Origin: Cedecea neteri
Lineage (GTDB): Bacteria; Pseudomonadota; Gammaproteobacteria; Enterobacterales; Enterobacteriaceae
Length of the DNA: 64,000 bases
NCBI RefSeq assembly: GCF_000758305.1
Contig: NZ_CP009458.1
Span: 3,534,001 to 3,598,000, forward strand
Direction: 5' to 3'
The notes beneath the pieces are model-generated. The model did not search any database. It saw only the letters and a program-made list of their open reading frames with translations, and had not been told where the DNA came from. The position numbers and the translations under genes are program-made. Position 1 is the first letter of the stretch. Each line of letters starts with the position of its first letter. Of the stretch, positions 43,160-51,878 are shown piece by piece.

Positions 43160-43515
43160 TTTTTAGCCCTGAATATAATGTAATGTGAATAGACGAAGCC
43201 TGACAGTAGACTTATAAAAGAAAATGCGATAAGCGTTACTAACGGACTGGTATGAGTCAGGTCGGCAAGCCAACCGACACAGGCAGCCATGGCACCCATA
43301 AAAAGCACGTAAAACATATAGCGCAGGCTTGTCGCTTCGGCATTGAATGTCCATCGAGCATTAGCAAAAAATGAAAAGGTAACAGCAGCGCAGAACGCCA
43401 AAATATTAGCCAGGGATTGCCGTGCGCCGCAGGTGTACAAACCCGCAAATATCAGCCAGTGTATCAATGTATTAATCACACCTACCGATGTGTACCTTGC
43501 AAATAACTTCAGCAT
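43156..43515 (-). CDS. gtrA: GtrA-family membrane flippase
   Basis: A 119-residue protein with four transmembrane helices. The start LKLFARYTSVGVINTLIHWL and the segment ANARWTFNAEATS carry the GtrA signature (N..F.....W.F). It is proposed to flip undecaprenyl-phosphate-glucose to the periplasmic side. gtrB follows with a 4-bp overlap. The upstream gap (43516-43701) is non-coding, without GATC motifs. Confidence 0.88.
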   Translation of the reverse strand: MLKLFARYTSVGVINTLIHWLIFAGLYTCGARQSLANILAFCAAVTFSFFANARWTFNAEATSLRYMFYVLFMGAMAACVGWLADLTHTSPLVTLIAFSFISLLSGFVYSHYIIFRAKK

Positions 43516-43701
43516 ATTTAAGAACCAGCGGAACCCGAACTATAATTTAAAATATTCTCAACTAGCGTCACTTTATCAGCAACATTGTAAGATAGGAAGG
43601 CGTAGCGACTTAGTGCTTAGGGATTTCAAAAGGTACTGTATACTCTTGAGGCGTTCGGCCTGTCGACTTGAGGCTCAGGAATGAGGCTGGATGCAACAGA
43701 A

Positions 43702-43723
43702 AGCAGCGGGATTAGCCGCTGCT
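43702..43723 (-). terminator. Terminator of the siderophore receptor/SBP operon
   Basis: AGCAGCGG (43702-43709) pairs with CCGCTGCT (43716-43723) around a 6-nt loop. On the minus strand TTTCTGTT follows. It lies 6 bp after the stop of the binding-protein gene at 43730. Confidence 0.6.
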
Positions 43724-43729
43724 CCATTT

Positions 43730-44827
43730 TTACTTTAGCTTCGTCCAGTAGGTTCCTGTTTCTTTCACCGCCAGAAACTGCCGGTTCATCTCATCCAGCG
43801 TTTGCTGCGGATCCATATCCGCGAACAGCTGCGGGTGGAAGGTTTTGGCAAAGAATTCAACGTCCAGTAAATGCCACGGCGAGAGGTAGAAGTTATGCCA
43901 GACCGCCCAGGCTTTGCCGTTTTGAATCGCGTTCAGGTTAGAAATCACTTTCTGCTGGCTAAGCACCTGCGTAAAGCTTTGCTGCGCCTGACTGGCCGTG
44001 ACTTCCGATCCCAATTGCAGCCTGCCAGTTTGATCCGGCCCGGCGCTGCCGGTGGCGATGTAAATATCCGGGTTCACCGTCAGCAACGCCTCCGGGGAAA
44101 TCTTGCCGTACACGCCGGGGAAGCGGCTCACGGCAATGTTATCCCCACCGGCAAAGGCCAGCAGATCCGCCAGGTTACCGCGCCCGACGGTGGTGCAGCA
44201 GTCGCTTTTATCCCCTAAATGCAGCTGAAGCATTACCGTAGGTTTCACGGGTTTAGCCTCAGCCAGGCGTTCGGCTATTTTCGCCATGTGCTGCTGATAG
44301 AAGGCGATAAACTTTTCCGTTTTCGGCTGGTCGTTTAGCGCTTCGCCCAGAATACGCAGGCTCGGAACTGTGTTATTCAGCTGATCGACGCGGAAATCAA
44401 CGTAAATCACCGGAATATGCGCCTGGGTCAGCTGGCTAAGAAAACTGTCGTGACTGCTCTCTTTTTTGGCGTAAATAGGCAGAATTACAAGGTCCGGATG
44501 CAGGGCAATGACTTTCTCCACGCTTATCTGCGAGAAGTTATTGTTGCCGATAATCGGGATGTTTTTGATATCCGGGAACGCCGCGGTGTAGCGGTTCCAG
44601 GTCTGCGGATCCAGACGCTGCAGATCCGCAGGCCAGCCGACGACGCGCTTCGCCGGGTTGCCGTCTTCCACCAGGGCGAGGGTATAAATCATCCGGCTTT
44701 CGCCGACGATCACACGCTGCGGGTTATCCGGCACCTCAACTTTACGCTGCAGAATATCGGTTATCGTTTTGGCCTGACTGCCGGCGCTAAGCGCCAGCAG
44801 GGCCGCGAGCAACAGCGACTTTTTCAT
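43730..44827 (-). CDS. Periplasmic iron-siderophore-type binding protein
   Basis: A 365-residue exported protein with signal peptide MKKSLLLAALLALSAGSQA and a FecB/BtuF-like two-lobed binding fold: VPDNPQRVIVGESRMIYTL in lobe 1, VIALHPDLVILPIYAK, then KISPEALLTVNPDIYIATGS in lobe 2. A vicinal cysteine pair occurs in KSDCCTTVGRGNLADLLAFAGG. I chose the ATG at 44827, just before the receptor stop, so the two genes overlap by a few bases; a longer frame would bury the signal peptide. It is paralogous to the protein at 48620. No ABC permease or ATPase is present, so the import partner is elsewhere. Confidence 0.85.
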   Translation of the reverse strand: MKKSLLLAALLALSAGSQAKTITDILQRKVEVPDNPQRVIVGESRMIYTLALVEDGNPAKRVVGWPADLQRLDPQTWNRYTAAFPDIKNIPIIGNNNFSQISVEKVIALHPDLVILPIYAKKESSHDSFLSQLTQAHIPVIYVDFRVDQLNNTVPSLRILGEALNDQPKTEKFIAFYQQHMAKIAERLAEAKPVKPTVMLQLHLGDKSDCCTTVGRGNLADLLAFAGGDNIAVSRFPGVYGKISPEALLTVNPDIYIATGSAGPDQTGRLQLGSEVTASQAQQSFTQVLSQQKVISNLNAIQNGKAWAVWHNFYLSPWHLLDVEFFAKTFHPQLFADMDPQQTLDEMNRQFLAVKETGTYWTKLK

Positions 44828-44828
44828 C

Positions 44829-46970
44829 TCAGAAGTCCACGCTGGCGGAGAGATAAGCGGTGCGCGGTTCGCCTTCGATAACGCGCAGGTTACCGGCGCT
44901 GGATTCATAGTACTCGCGGTCGAACAGGTTTTTGACGTTCAGCTTCAGCTCGGTATTTTTGCCCAGCAGCTTGCTGTCCCAGGCGACAAACGCATCCGCC
45001 ACGGTATAAGCCGGCATGGTGAAGCTGTTTTCCGGATCACCCGCGCGGCTGCCGACGTAGCGCCCGCCGCCGCCCAGACGTAATTCACCCGGCAGCCAGG
45101 AGAAACGCAGGGTATGGCTGAGGTAAAGCCCGCCCATCGTGGTCGGGGCGTTCACCAGACGGTTGCCGACGTTCACCGGGTTAATATCGTCTTCGACGAT
45201 CTCGGTTTTGTCGTAGCTGTAGTTCGCCGTCAGGTTCCAGTCCTGTGCAATTTCGCCGTTAAGCTCTAATTCCGCGCCGGTAGAGCGCGCTTTCGGGATG
45301 TTACGAGTCACGCCGTTGATAAATACCGACATGTCTTTTTCATCAATGCGGTAGAGCGCCAGGCTGCTGGTCAGGCGAGGGGCCATCTGCCATTTCGCGC
45401 CCACTTCCCATGTTGTCCCTTTTTCGGTGGAGGCGACGTTGCCGTTGTCATCCGTTTGCGTGGAAGGAGTGAACGACTTGCTGTAGCTGCCGTACAGCGA
45501 CACGTCAGGCACGATTTTGTACACCAGGCCCAGCTGCGGCAGGAAGGCGTTGCCCCTGTCTTCCAGCGTGGTTTGCGGGTTCACCCAACCTGCGCTGGAG
45601 GTCTGGGTATAGCGCTGCAGGCGGCCACCTAATACGGCAATCCACTGGTCAGTCAGGTGAATGCTGTCTTTCGCAAACACGGAGCGGCTGTAGAGATTCG
45701 TGCGCAGGTTACTGTTGGAATCGCTATAGGTGCTGCTGTTGGTTATCGGCGAAACGCCGTACACCGGGTTATACATATTGAAGGTTTTCGTCACCTTCCC
45801 ACGGTACGAATACTTCTTGTAGGTTTCGTTTTGCTCGTAATCCGCGCCCAGCGTGACGTCGTGGGTCATGCCCAGCAGTTCTGGGCTGCCACTGATGTCC
45901 CAGGAAGCGTAATCCGTCTGGTGGTTAAAGCCCCGGTTAGCATCCGCGCGGCGGGAAACCAGGCCGCTGTTAGGATCGACCGCCGTGGCACGGACTTCGT
46001 TGCTGTCGTAGCGGCGCTGCATCCACGCGTAGTTCAGGTTCGTTTCCCAGGTGTCATCCAGCTTGTACGAGTAATTAGTCGTCAGCCGTTTGTTCTTGCC
46101 CCAGGCGTGGTTGGCGTAATCGTCAATGCGGCGATCGTAAGGGATATTCAGCGGTTTGCCGTTGATAAACGCGGTGCCGCGGTCATAGGGAATGTCGAAC
46201 TTATATTCCACGTAGCTGATATTGAAGGAGGCTTTATCGCCGTACCAGCTGAGCGACGGGGCAATCAGCGTGTGTTCGTCGGTGCCGAAATTCCGCCAGT
46301 AATCCTCATGCTGGCGCTCGGCGACCAGGCGGAAAGCGAAGCCGTTACCGAGCGGGCCGGTGACGTCAACCATGCCGGAGCCACCCCCGTTGCTGCTGCT
46401 GGTGCCGCTGACGTGGGTGTTCCAGGTGTACTGCGGTTTCTTGCTGACGAGGTTAATCACGCCGCCGGGGTTCAGGATGCCATAGAGCAGGGAGGCTGAG
46501 CCTTTCAGCACCTCGACATGGTCGATGCTGGAATCCATCGCCAGCCCCTGGTTGCTGCGCACCCCGTCAATAAACACGGAGCCGTCGCTGTTCGAGCCAA
46601 ACCCGCGTTTGACAAAGCCATCTTCGATGCCGCCGAGGGTATTACTCTGCGTAACGCCGCTGACAAACTTCATAGCGTCATTGACCGAGGTCACCGCGTA
46701 GTCGTCAATTACCTGCGGCGTGACCACGCTAACGGATTGAGGGATTTCGCTGCGCGGCGTTTTGCTGCGGGAGGCGATGGAGGAGTCATCCTGGGTATAG
46801 CTGGTTGGTGAGCCGTCCGGGTTAGCGTTGGCGACCACGGTTAAGGTGTCTTCCTTCGGTTTGTCAGCGGCGAAAGCCGGGCCACCAACGATGAAGGTTG
46901 AAATGATTAATAATTTTGAATTAAGAAGTGCCTGGCGAACAAAAGTGGAACCAAAAGGAATGCGATTCAT
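44829..46970 (-). CDS. TonB-dependent siderophore receptor
   Basis: A 713-residue outer-membrane receptor: signal peptide (about 1-34, ending GGPAFAAD), TonB-box-like EDTLTVVAN, plug domain (about 55-170, PRSEIPQSVSVVTPQVIDDY, SLLYGILNPGGVINLVSKKP) and a barrel that ends FDREYYESSAGNLRVIEGEP and AYLSASVDF. The plug phrases are those of ferrichrome/ferrioxamine-type (FhuA/FhuE/FoxA) receptors. A strong Fur-box match lies 48 bp upstream. The binding-protein gene overlaps its 3' end. The exact siderophore cannot be named. Confidence 0.92.
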   Translation of the reverse strand: MNRIPFGSTFVRQALLNSKLLIISTFIVGGPAFAADKPKEDTLTVVANANPDGSPTSYTQDDSSIASRSKTPRSEIPQSVSVVTPQVIDDYAVTSVNDAMKFVSGVTQSNTLGGIEDGFVKRGFGSNSDGSVFIDGVRSNQGLAMDSSIDHVEVLKGSASLLYGILNPGGVINLVSKKPQYTWNTHVSGTSSSNGGGSGMVDVTGPLGNGFAFRLVAERQHEDYWRNFGTDEHTLIAPSLSWYGDKASFNISYVEYKFDIPYDRGTAFINGKPLNIPYDRRIDDYANHAWGKNKRLTTNYSYKLDDTWETNLNYAWMQRRYDSNEVRATAVDPNSGLVSRRADANRGFNHQTDYASWDISGSPELLGMTHDVTLGADYEQNETYKKYSYRGKVTKTFNMYNPVYGVSPITNSSTYSDSNSNLRTNLYSRSVFAKDSIHLTDQWIAVLGGRLQRYTQTSSAGWVNPQTTLEDRGNAFLPQLGLVYKIVPDVSLYGSYSKSFTPSTQTDDNGNVASTEKGTTWEVGAKWQMAPRLTSSLALYRIDEKDMSVFINGVTRNIPKARSTGAELELNGEIAQDWNLTANYSYDKTEIVEDDINPVNVGNRLVNAPTTMGGLYLSHTLRFSWLPGELRLGGGGRYVGSRAGDPENSFTMPAYTVADAFVAWDSKLLGKNTELKLNVKNLFDREYYESSAGNLRVIEGEPRTAYLSASVDF

Positions 46971-47017
46971 GATGTTGTTTATCTGAACTGAAGCGATTTT
47001 ATAATGGGAATTGAGAT

Positions 47018-47036
47018 GATAATAACAATAATTAGC
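47018..47036 (-). promoter_or_regulatory. Fur box upstream of the siderophore receptor
   Basis: GATAATAACAATAATTAGC matches the 19-bp Fur consensus at 15 positions by eye. It lies 48 bp upstream of the receptor ATG, in the 191-bp gap that otherwise holds only the tyrP terminator. Iron repression of the receptor and binding protein is expected. Confidence 0.75.
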
Positions 47037-47125
47037 ATTTACAATATTAACTCTGCTTACATAATTACTGGTTTTATATCCAAAATCCTGATGATTTAGC
47101 GGGGAATTAGCAGAAAAAACGAAGA

Positions 47126-47147
47126 ACGCGGGACGAATGCCCCGCGT
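47126..47147 (-). terminator. Terminator of tyrP
   Basis: ACGCGGG (47126-47132) pairs with CCCGCGT (47141-47147). On the minus strand the stem is followed by TTCTTCGTTTTTT. It lies 15 bp after the tyrP stop codon. Confidence 0.75.
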
Positions 47148-47161
47148 GAATATCAGGAACG

Positions 47162-48373
47162 TTAACCAACTTCCGGCAGCAGGCCGACGGTAATTAAAAA
47201 CTGAATAACAATGACGGCGATCCCGCAGGCAAAGACCAGCGCCAGCAGCGGTTTACCGCCCGCCACGCGCCACGTCGCCTCCGCGTGTTGTTTACGGCTT
47301 TGCCACACCAGCATTGAAGGCACCAGCAGGGCAAGTACCGCCAGCGCCACGCCCGCATAGCCCAGCGCCATCACAAACCCCTGCGGGTAGAACAGCGCAA
47401 AAACCAGCGGCGGCAGGAAAGTCATCAGCCCGGTTTGCAGGCGGCCAGAGGCTTTCCGGTTACGGGCAAAGAGATCGCTCAGGTAATCGAATAAACCCAG
47501 GGAGACGCCAAGGAACGAGGTTGCCAGCGCGAAGTCGGCGAACAGATGAATGGCCAGCTCAACGTGAGGAGTCGCCACGACCTGACGAACAACCTGCAGG
47601 AACCCGTTCAAGCCGGAATGCTCCGCCATCAGCCCGGTAAAGGTTGGCGAGTCAATGGCGCCGAGAGTGGCGAGCTGCCAGAAAATATAGGCCACCAGTG
47701 GAATGGCGCTGCCGACGATAAACACCCAGCGCAGCTTACGAATATTGCCGTTCATGTAGCTGACAATACTCGGCACGCTGCCGTGGAAGCCAAACGAGGT
47801 AAAGATGACCGGGATAGCGGAAAGCGCCAGGCCTTTCTCAATCGGCAGCGTGAGCAGGTTGGTGTGGTGGATATGCGGCATCATCAGCGCCAGCATTACT
47901 ACCAGCAGAATGATTTTGGCGCTGAACAGTACGCGGTTAAACATATCGACCATGTGGGTGCCGATACAAACAATCCCGCCCGCCACAATGGTAAAGAGCA
48001 GTACGCCGGAAGTAGCAGAGATAGACGTGGACAGCCACTGGCTAAGGCTTGCCGCCAGCAATTCACCGGCACCGCTGATGTAGGCCGCCGTCAGGGCATA
48101 CATCAGGAACAGCATACTGAACCCGGTTAACCACTGCCCGGGGCGGCCAAGATAGCGCCGGGCGAGGGTGCCCAGGCCGGTGTCCGCAGAAACATGCTGA
48201 TAAACCTCGACCAGCAGCAGCGCGGTGTAACACATCAATGCCCAAAGCCCGACGAGCATCAATAACGTGATGCTAAACCCTACGCCAGCAGAGGCCAGCG
48301 GCATCGCCAGCATTCCTGCGCCAATTGTGGTTCCCGCCACGATAAAAACACTGCCAAGAGTCCTGTTCTTCAC
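47162..48373 (-). CDS. tyrP: Tyrosine-specific transporter TyrP
   Basis: A 403-residue HAAAP-family permease, same length as E. coli TyrP and near-identical in many stretches: MKNRTLGSVFIVAGTTIGAG, ALTAAYISGAGELLA, ALSAIPVIFTSFGFHGSVPS, NIRKLRWVFIVGSAIPLVAY and the C-terminal VQFL-type ITVGLLPEVG. Eleven transmembrane helices are expected. It imports tyrosine by proton symport. E. coli tyrP is controlled by TyrR; a candidate box is at 48465-48482. Confidence 0.95.
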   Translation of the reverse strand: MKNRTLGSVFIVAGTTIGAGMLAMPLASAGVGFSITLLMLVGLWALMCYTALLLVEVYQHVSADTGLGTLARRYLGRPGQWLTGFSMLFLMYALTAAYISGAGELLAASLSQWLSTSISATSGVLLFTIVAGGIVCIGTHMVDMFNRVLFSAKIILLVVMLALMMPHIHHTNLLTLPIEKGLALSAIPVIFTSFGFHGSVPSIVSYMNGNIRKLRWVFIVGSAIPLVAYIFWQLATLGAIDSPTFTGLMAEHSGLNGFLQVVRQVVATPHVELAIHLFADFALATSFLGVSLGLFDYLSDLFARNRKASGRLQTGLMTFLPPLVFALFYPQGFVMALGYAGVALAVLALLVPSMLVWQSRKQHAEATWRVAGGKPLLALVFACGIAVIVIQFLITVGLLPEVG

Positions 48374-48464
48374 GCTTTCCTCTGATTTTACGAAGAGCTG
48401 TATGTCATTATGCCGCGCAGGGTAAGGTAAAAGCGCGGGTGCGTCAAATGAGGGTTACGGGTGG

Positions 48465-48482
48465 TGTATTGATATGTTTACG
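48465..48482 (-). promoter_or_regulatory. Candidate TyrR box upstream of tyrP
   Basis: On the minus strand the 18-mer CGTAAACATATCAATACA matches TGTAAA-N6-TTTACA at 9 of the 12 specified bases. It is 92 bp upstream of the tyrP ATG. A weak match supported mainly by the known regulation of tyrP. Confidence 0.4.
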
Positions 48483-48574
48483 ATTTTGTTTAAGTTTGTG
48501 TGACGTTGTCACGTAATAAAATTAAACCAATCAGTGCTTGCCATGTCGCGGGAAATTAAGGCTTTATTAATATA

Positions 48575-48593
48575 AATAGTAATAATAACTAAT
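48575..48593 (+). promoter_or_regulatory. Weak Fur-box candidate before the second binding protein
   Basis: AATAGTAATAATAACTAAT matches the Fur consensus at 12 of 19 positions and sits 27 bp upstream of the ATG at 48620. The position and the product type support it; the score alone does not. The remainder of 48374-48574 holds the tyrP promoter region only. Confidence 0.4.
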
Positions 48594-48619
48594 CTCTTTC
48601 TCATGGAGAGCATCAAACA

Positions 48620-49729
48620 ATGAAAGCAAATTTGGTCCTGACAGGGTTACTGCTCGCTTCGGCGGGCTGCGGCGCCACCACTTATCCCATCACGGTTACC
48701 GACATGGATAACCAGCGTATTACCATTCAGAAAGAACCTCAGCATGTGATCCTGCAGGACGGGCGTGACATTTTGTCTCTTGCCTTGCTTGACCGTGAAG
48801 ATCCGTTCAAACGCGTCGTGGCCTGGAATAACCTGCCCAAAAAACAGGACACTCAAACCTGGGATGTGCTGAAGCGCAAATGGCCTGAAGCCACCAAAAT
48901 TATTGATATGGGCTTTAGCGACCAGGGCGAAGTAAACCTTGAGAGCGTGCTGGCGCAGCAGCCGGATATCATGATTGCGCAACTGCGGGCCAAACCTGCG
49001 CTGGAGCAAACCGGCGTGATTAACTCCCTTAAAAAGCTCAACGTTCCTGTGGTGTTTGTTGACTATGAACTGCACCCGGTAGAGAACACTGCCAACAGCG
49101 TGAAGCTGCTGGGCACCGTGCTTAACCAGGAAAAACGCGCCAAAGAGTACACTGATTATTATCAGCAGCACCTGGCCCGCATTAAGCAGGTTGCCGACGA
49201 GGTGAAAAATAAACCTACGGTGTTTATTGAGCCGATCGCCGGTAACACTGAGAACTGCTGTTTTACTCACGGACATAACGGCTGGGGCGCGCTGGTAGAA
49301 GCGGTAGGTGGCAAGAACATCGGTTCTAAGCTGCTGCCTGGCAGTGCCGGGTTTGTGTCTATGGAGCAGATTATTGCCATGAAACCGGACGTCTATATCA
49401 TGTCCGGCTCTAAGCGCCCGAACCCGAGCGTATTGCCGTTTGGCTACGGTGGCACGCCGCAGGAAGTGAACGCGACGTTCAGTAAACTGCTGGCTCGCAA
49501 CACGTTCCAGAACATCGAGCCGGTAAAAGAAGGCAAGGTCTACGGCGTTTATCACCATTTCTATAATCACCCGTACAACATCATCGGGATGGAAATTTTA
49601 GCCAAAGACCTGTACCCGCAAAAACTGCAGGATCTTGACCCTACTGCGGATTACCACCAGATAATCACGCAGTTCACCCAAATTCCTGACGATCCTATCC
49701 TGCTGAGTTACGCCTACAAAAAGCCGTGA
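48620..49729 (+). CDS. Periplasmic iron-siderophore-type binding protein, second copy
   Basis: A 369-residue protein with N-terminal signal LVLTGLLLASAGCGATTYPI; the Cys in SAGC may be lipidated, although the lipobox is imperfect. Lobe 1 contains QHVILQDGRDILSLALLDRE and QPDIMIAQLRAK; lobe 2 contains VSMEQIIAMKPDVYIMSGS. The vicinal pair NTENCCFTHGHNGWGALVEAVGG, quoted here in parts, mirrors the cysteine pair of the 43730 paralogue, as do FKRVVAW and QTWDVLKRKWPEA. It is monocistronic with a terminator downstream and no transporter genes. Tyrosine permease lies between the two paralogues. Confidence 0.82.
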   Translation: MKANLVLTGLLLASAGCGATTYPITVTDMDNQRITIQKEPQHVILQDGRDILSLALLDREDPFKRVVAWNNLPKKQDTQTWDVLKRKWPEATKIIDMGFSDQGEVNLESVLAQQPDIMIAQLRAKPALEQTGVINSLKKLNVPVVFVDYELHPVENTANSVKLLGTVLNQEKRAKEYTDYYQQHLARIKQVADEVKNKPTVFIEPIAGNTENCCFTHGHNGWGALVEAVGGKNIGSKLLPGSAGFVSMEQIIAMKPDVYIMSGSKRPNPSVLPFGYGGTPQEVNATFSKLLARNTFQNIEPVKEGKVYGVYHHFYNHPYNIIGMEILAKDLYPQKLQDLDPTADYHQIITQFTQIPDDPILLSYAYKKP

Positions 49730-49751
49730 TTCAAAGAACACCGCAATAATC

Positions 49752-49773
49752 AAACCCGCCAGCAGGCGGGTTT
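49752..49773. terminator. Bidirectional terminator
   Basis: AAACCCGCC (49752-49760) pairs perfectly with GGCGGGTTT (49765-49773) around AGCA. It lies between the binding-protein gene and the convergent dehydrogenase gene, 22 bp after the former. Confidence 0.85.
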
Positions 49774-49780
49774 GGCTTTA

Positions 49781-50758
49781 TCAGTCGCGAATAACGTCGA
49801 TCCCGGCGTCTTTCATTTGCTGCAGCGCCTCGGCCATGTCCAGCAGCGCCTCGGCGGCAAGCAGCCCACCTTTATCACATTTCAGCATCGCCCTAATCAC
49901 TGTCAGTACGCCAAAAGCAGTCATATGCGCCTGGCCGAGTGGGTCGGAAGCAATCACACGCTTTTTAGCATGCGCACCGGCGTGATCCGTGCCGGCAATA
50001 TCAACGTACAGCTCAATCGACGGCTTGCCACGCTGATGCGTACCCATTGAGGTGCCCGCCGCGATATCCAGCCTGACAGAACTCGCATGGGTCATGGCCG
50101 ACACCGCAGTAACATCCAGAATGCTGAACGGTACACCCTGAATCACTTCGCCATTCTGGAGCGTGATATCCCGGGGAGTGGATGAATGCGTCCAGTTTCC
50201 TGAGTCCCGGATCAGCGCGGGCGCAAGCTCGTTGCCTAATTCGCTGCTGGAAAGTTCTCCCAACGGATCTGCCAGGTCATGAAGCGCGGAAAGCTGCACA
50301 TGATCAACCACGCTAAAATCAGCGGCAAGCAGGCTCACCAACGGTAAAAACATGCCCGCTTCGTAATAGCCCAGCGGCACGACGGGCTGAGTCGGCTGAT
50401 AGCGCTGAGTTAAATTCAGCAGCGGCAAAATAGCGTCGCCCGTTGCCTGGGTAATATTGATGAAGGCGATGTTATTTTTAATAGCAAACTCCGCCAGCAG
50501 GTTCTTAGGGTCAGGTACGGCAGCAATAATCAACTGCGCGTTAGCGGCCTGCTCAGGCACTTCCGCTCCGGTGAGGTCGATAAACGCCGGATGCGCGAAC
50601 CCCAGTTGCTCAATTAACTTCGCGCCTTTTGCCGGATTTCGGCCTGCAATCACCAGTTCAACCGCAGGAAAATGCTCACGAATCTGGCAGGCAATAGCTG
50701 ACCCAATCATGCCGTAGCCACCGGCGATAAAGACTTTTTCTAATTTAATATTTTTCAT
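49781..50758 (-). CDS. Saccharopine dehydrogenase-like NAD(P)-binding protein
   Basis: A 325-residue protein with an N-terminal Rossmann fold: VFIAGGYGMIGSAIACQIRE (GxGxxG-type) and LVIAGRNPAKGAKLIEQLG, where an Arg after the second strand suggests NADP preference. The middle contains NNIAFINITQATGDAILPLL, and the C-terminal half carries the HQRGKPSIELYVDIAGTDHA substrate-domain segment of the saccharopine dehydrogenase-like group. The reaction is unknown. It is divergent from a LysR regulator at 50868, a typical regulator-target pair. Confidence 0.78.
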   Translation of the reverse strand: MKNIKLEKVFIAGGYGMIGSAIACQIREHFPAVELVIAGRNPAKGAKLIEQLGFAHPAFIDLTGAEVPEQAANAQLIIAAVPDPKNLLAEFAIKNNIAFINITQATGDAILPLLNLTQRYQPTQPVVPLGYYEAGMFLPLVSLLAADFSVVDHVQLSALHDLADPLGELSSSELGNELAPALIRDSGNWTHSSTPRDITLQNGEVIQGVPFSILDVTAVSAMTHASSVRLDIAAGTSMGTHQRGKPSIELYVDIAGTDHAGAHAKKRVIASDPLGQAHMTAFGVLTVIRAMLKCDKGGLLAAEALLDMAEALQQMKDAGIDVIRD

Positions 50759-50867
50759 CTTAAAACCTCGTTATCAGGGATATCTATTGCGATAGCGAGA
50801 CTTTATCCTCCGTCTGGTGTGTAATAAAGATCATGAATTTTCTTGGGGAAGTGAGGAATATTCACTA

Positions 50868-51755
50868 ATGAGCATCAAACTGGTGGATTTCAGCTATTTC
50901 GTGATCGTGGCGAAGTACCGTAGTTTTCGTCAGGCGGCGGAAGAGGTTGGGTTAACGCCCTCGGCGGTTAGCCATTCCATTCGCCAGTTGGAGGAGCGGC
51001 TTAAAGTCAGGCTGTTCAACCGGACGACGCGCAGCGTGTCGCTTACCGAGGCGGGAAGAAAACTGTATGAGAAGGTTGCTCCGGCGTTTGACGACATCAG
51101 CCTCACGCTTGACGAACTCAACCTTTATCGCGATACGCCGATGGGCATTATTCGGCTCAATGTTGTGCGCCAGGGCGGCAGGCTTCAGCTTGCGCCGCTG
51201 ATTGCCGACTTTACCCGTCAGTACCCTGACATTCAGGTTGAAATACAAATGGATGACCGGCTGGTGGATATCGTGAAGGCGCAGCTGGATGCAGGCGTGA
51301 GGCTAAACAGGGTCATAGAGAAGGACATGAAGGCGATCCCTTTAGGCCCGCCGGTACGCTACGCGGTTGTCGCCACGCCAGAGTATTTTGCGCTTCACGG
51401 TTCCCCGACCGAGCCACAAGGGTTAACTCAACACCAATGTATTCAATTCCGTTACCCCAGCGGGAAAGCTTTTGGCTGGTATTTTGAACAGGCTGAGCAG
51501 CGTGAAGAAATTGTTGTCAATGGACCGGTGGTCGTGGACGACCTGGATATTGCTCTCGACATGGCACTTAACGGTGTGGGGCTGGCCTATGTGCTGCGGG
51601 AGATGGCCGAACCGTATCTTAAAAGCGGGAAGTTGATTTCCGTCCTGGATGACTGGCTGCCAGAGTTGCCAGGTTTTCACCTCTATTTCCCTAATCGTAA
51701 GCATCCGTCCGCCGCTTTCCGCGCTTTTCTGGACTTTCTTAAGACGTGGCAATAA
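50868..51755 (+). CDS. LysR-family transcriptional regulator
   Basis: A 295-residue LysR regulator. The helix-turn-helix (about 3-62) reads FSYFVIVAKYRSFRQAAEEV and LTPSAVSHSIRQLEERLKVR, then LFNRTTRSVSLTEAGRKLYE. The effector domain (about 90-295) includes MGIIRLNVVRQGGRL and the VGLAYVLREMAEPYL loop. I chose the ATG at 50868, which follows GAGGAA and starts the family homology; an upstream start would add 17 unrelated residues. It is divergent from the dehydrogenase-like gene and likely controls it. Confidence 0.88.
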   Translation: MSIKLVDFSYFVIVAKYRSFRQAAEEVGLTPSAVSHSIRQLEERLKVRLFNRTTRSVSLTEAGRKLYEKVAPAFDDISLTLDELNLYRDTPMGIIRLNVVRQGGRLQLAPLIADFTRQYPDIQVEIQMDDRLVDIVKAQLDAGVRLNRVIEKDMKAIPLGPPVRYAVVATPEYFALHGSPTEPQGLTQHQCIQFRYPSGKAFGWYFEQAEQREEIVVNGPVVVDDLDIALDMALNGVGLAYVLREMAEPYLKSGKLISVLDDWLPELPGFHLYFPNRKHPSAAFRAFLDFLKTWQ

Positions 51756-51878
51756 AAACGCAAAAAGTCTTATTGACGTGCATCAGGTAATTACCCTGGT
51801 GTAAATCAGAATATACTGCGTAGATTCTAATATTTAAAAAATATAAAATATACATTTGTATTTTTAGAAGGAGCTAAT

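Noticed and set aside
40583..43729. Serotype-converting prophage remnant
   Set aside because: The gtr genes are of a type found in phages, but no integrase, excisionase, att repeats or tRNA target is visible on either side.
45657..46499. 280-codon frame opposite the siderophore receptor
   Set aside because: It is antisense to a conserved receptor, and its Val/Ala-rich translation fits a shadow frame.
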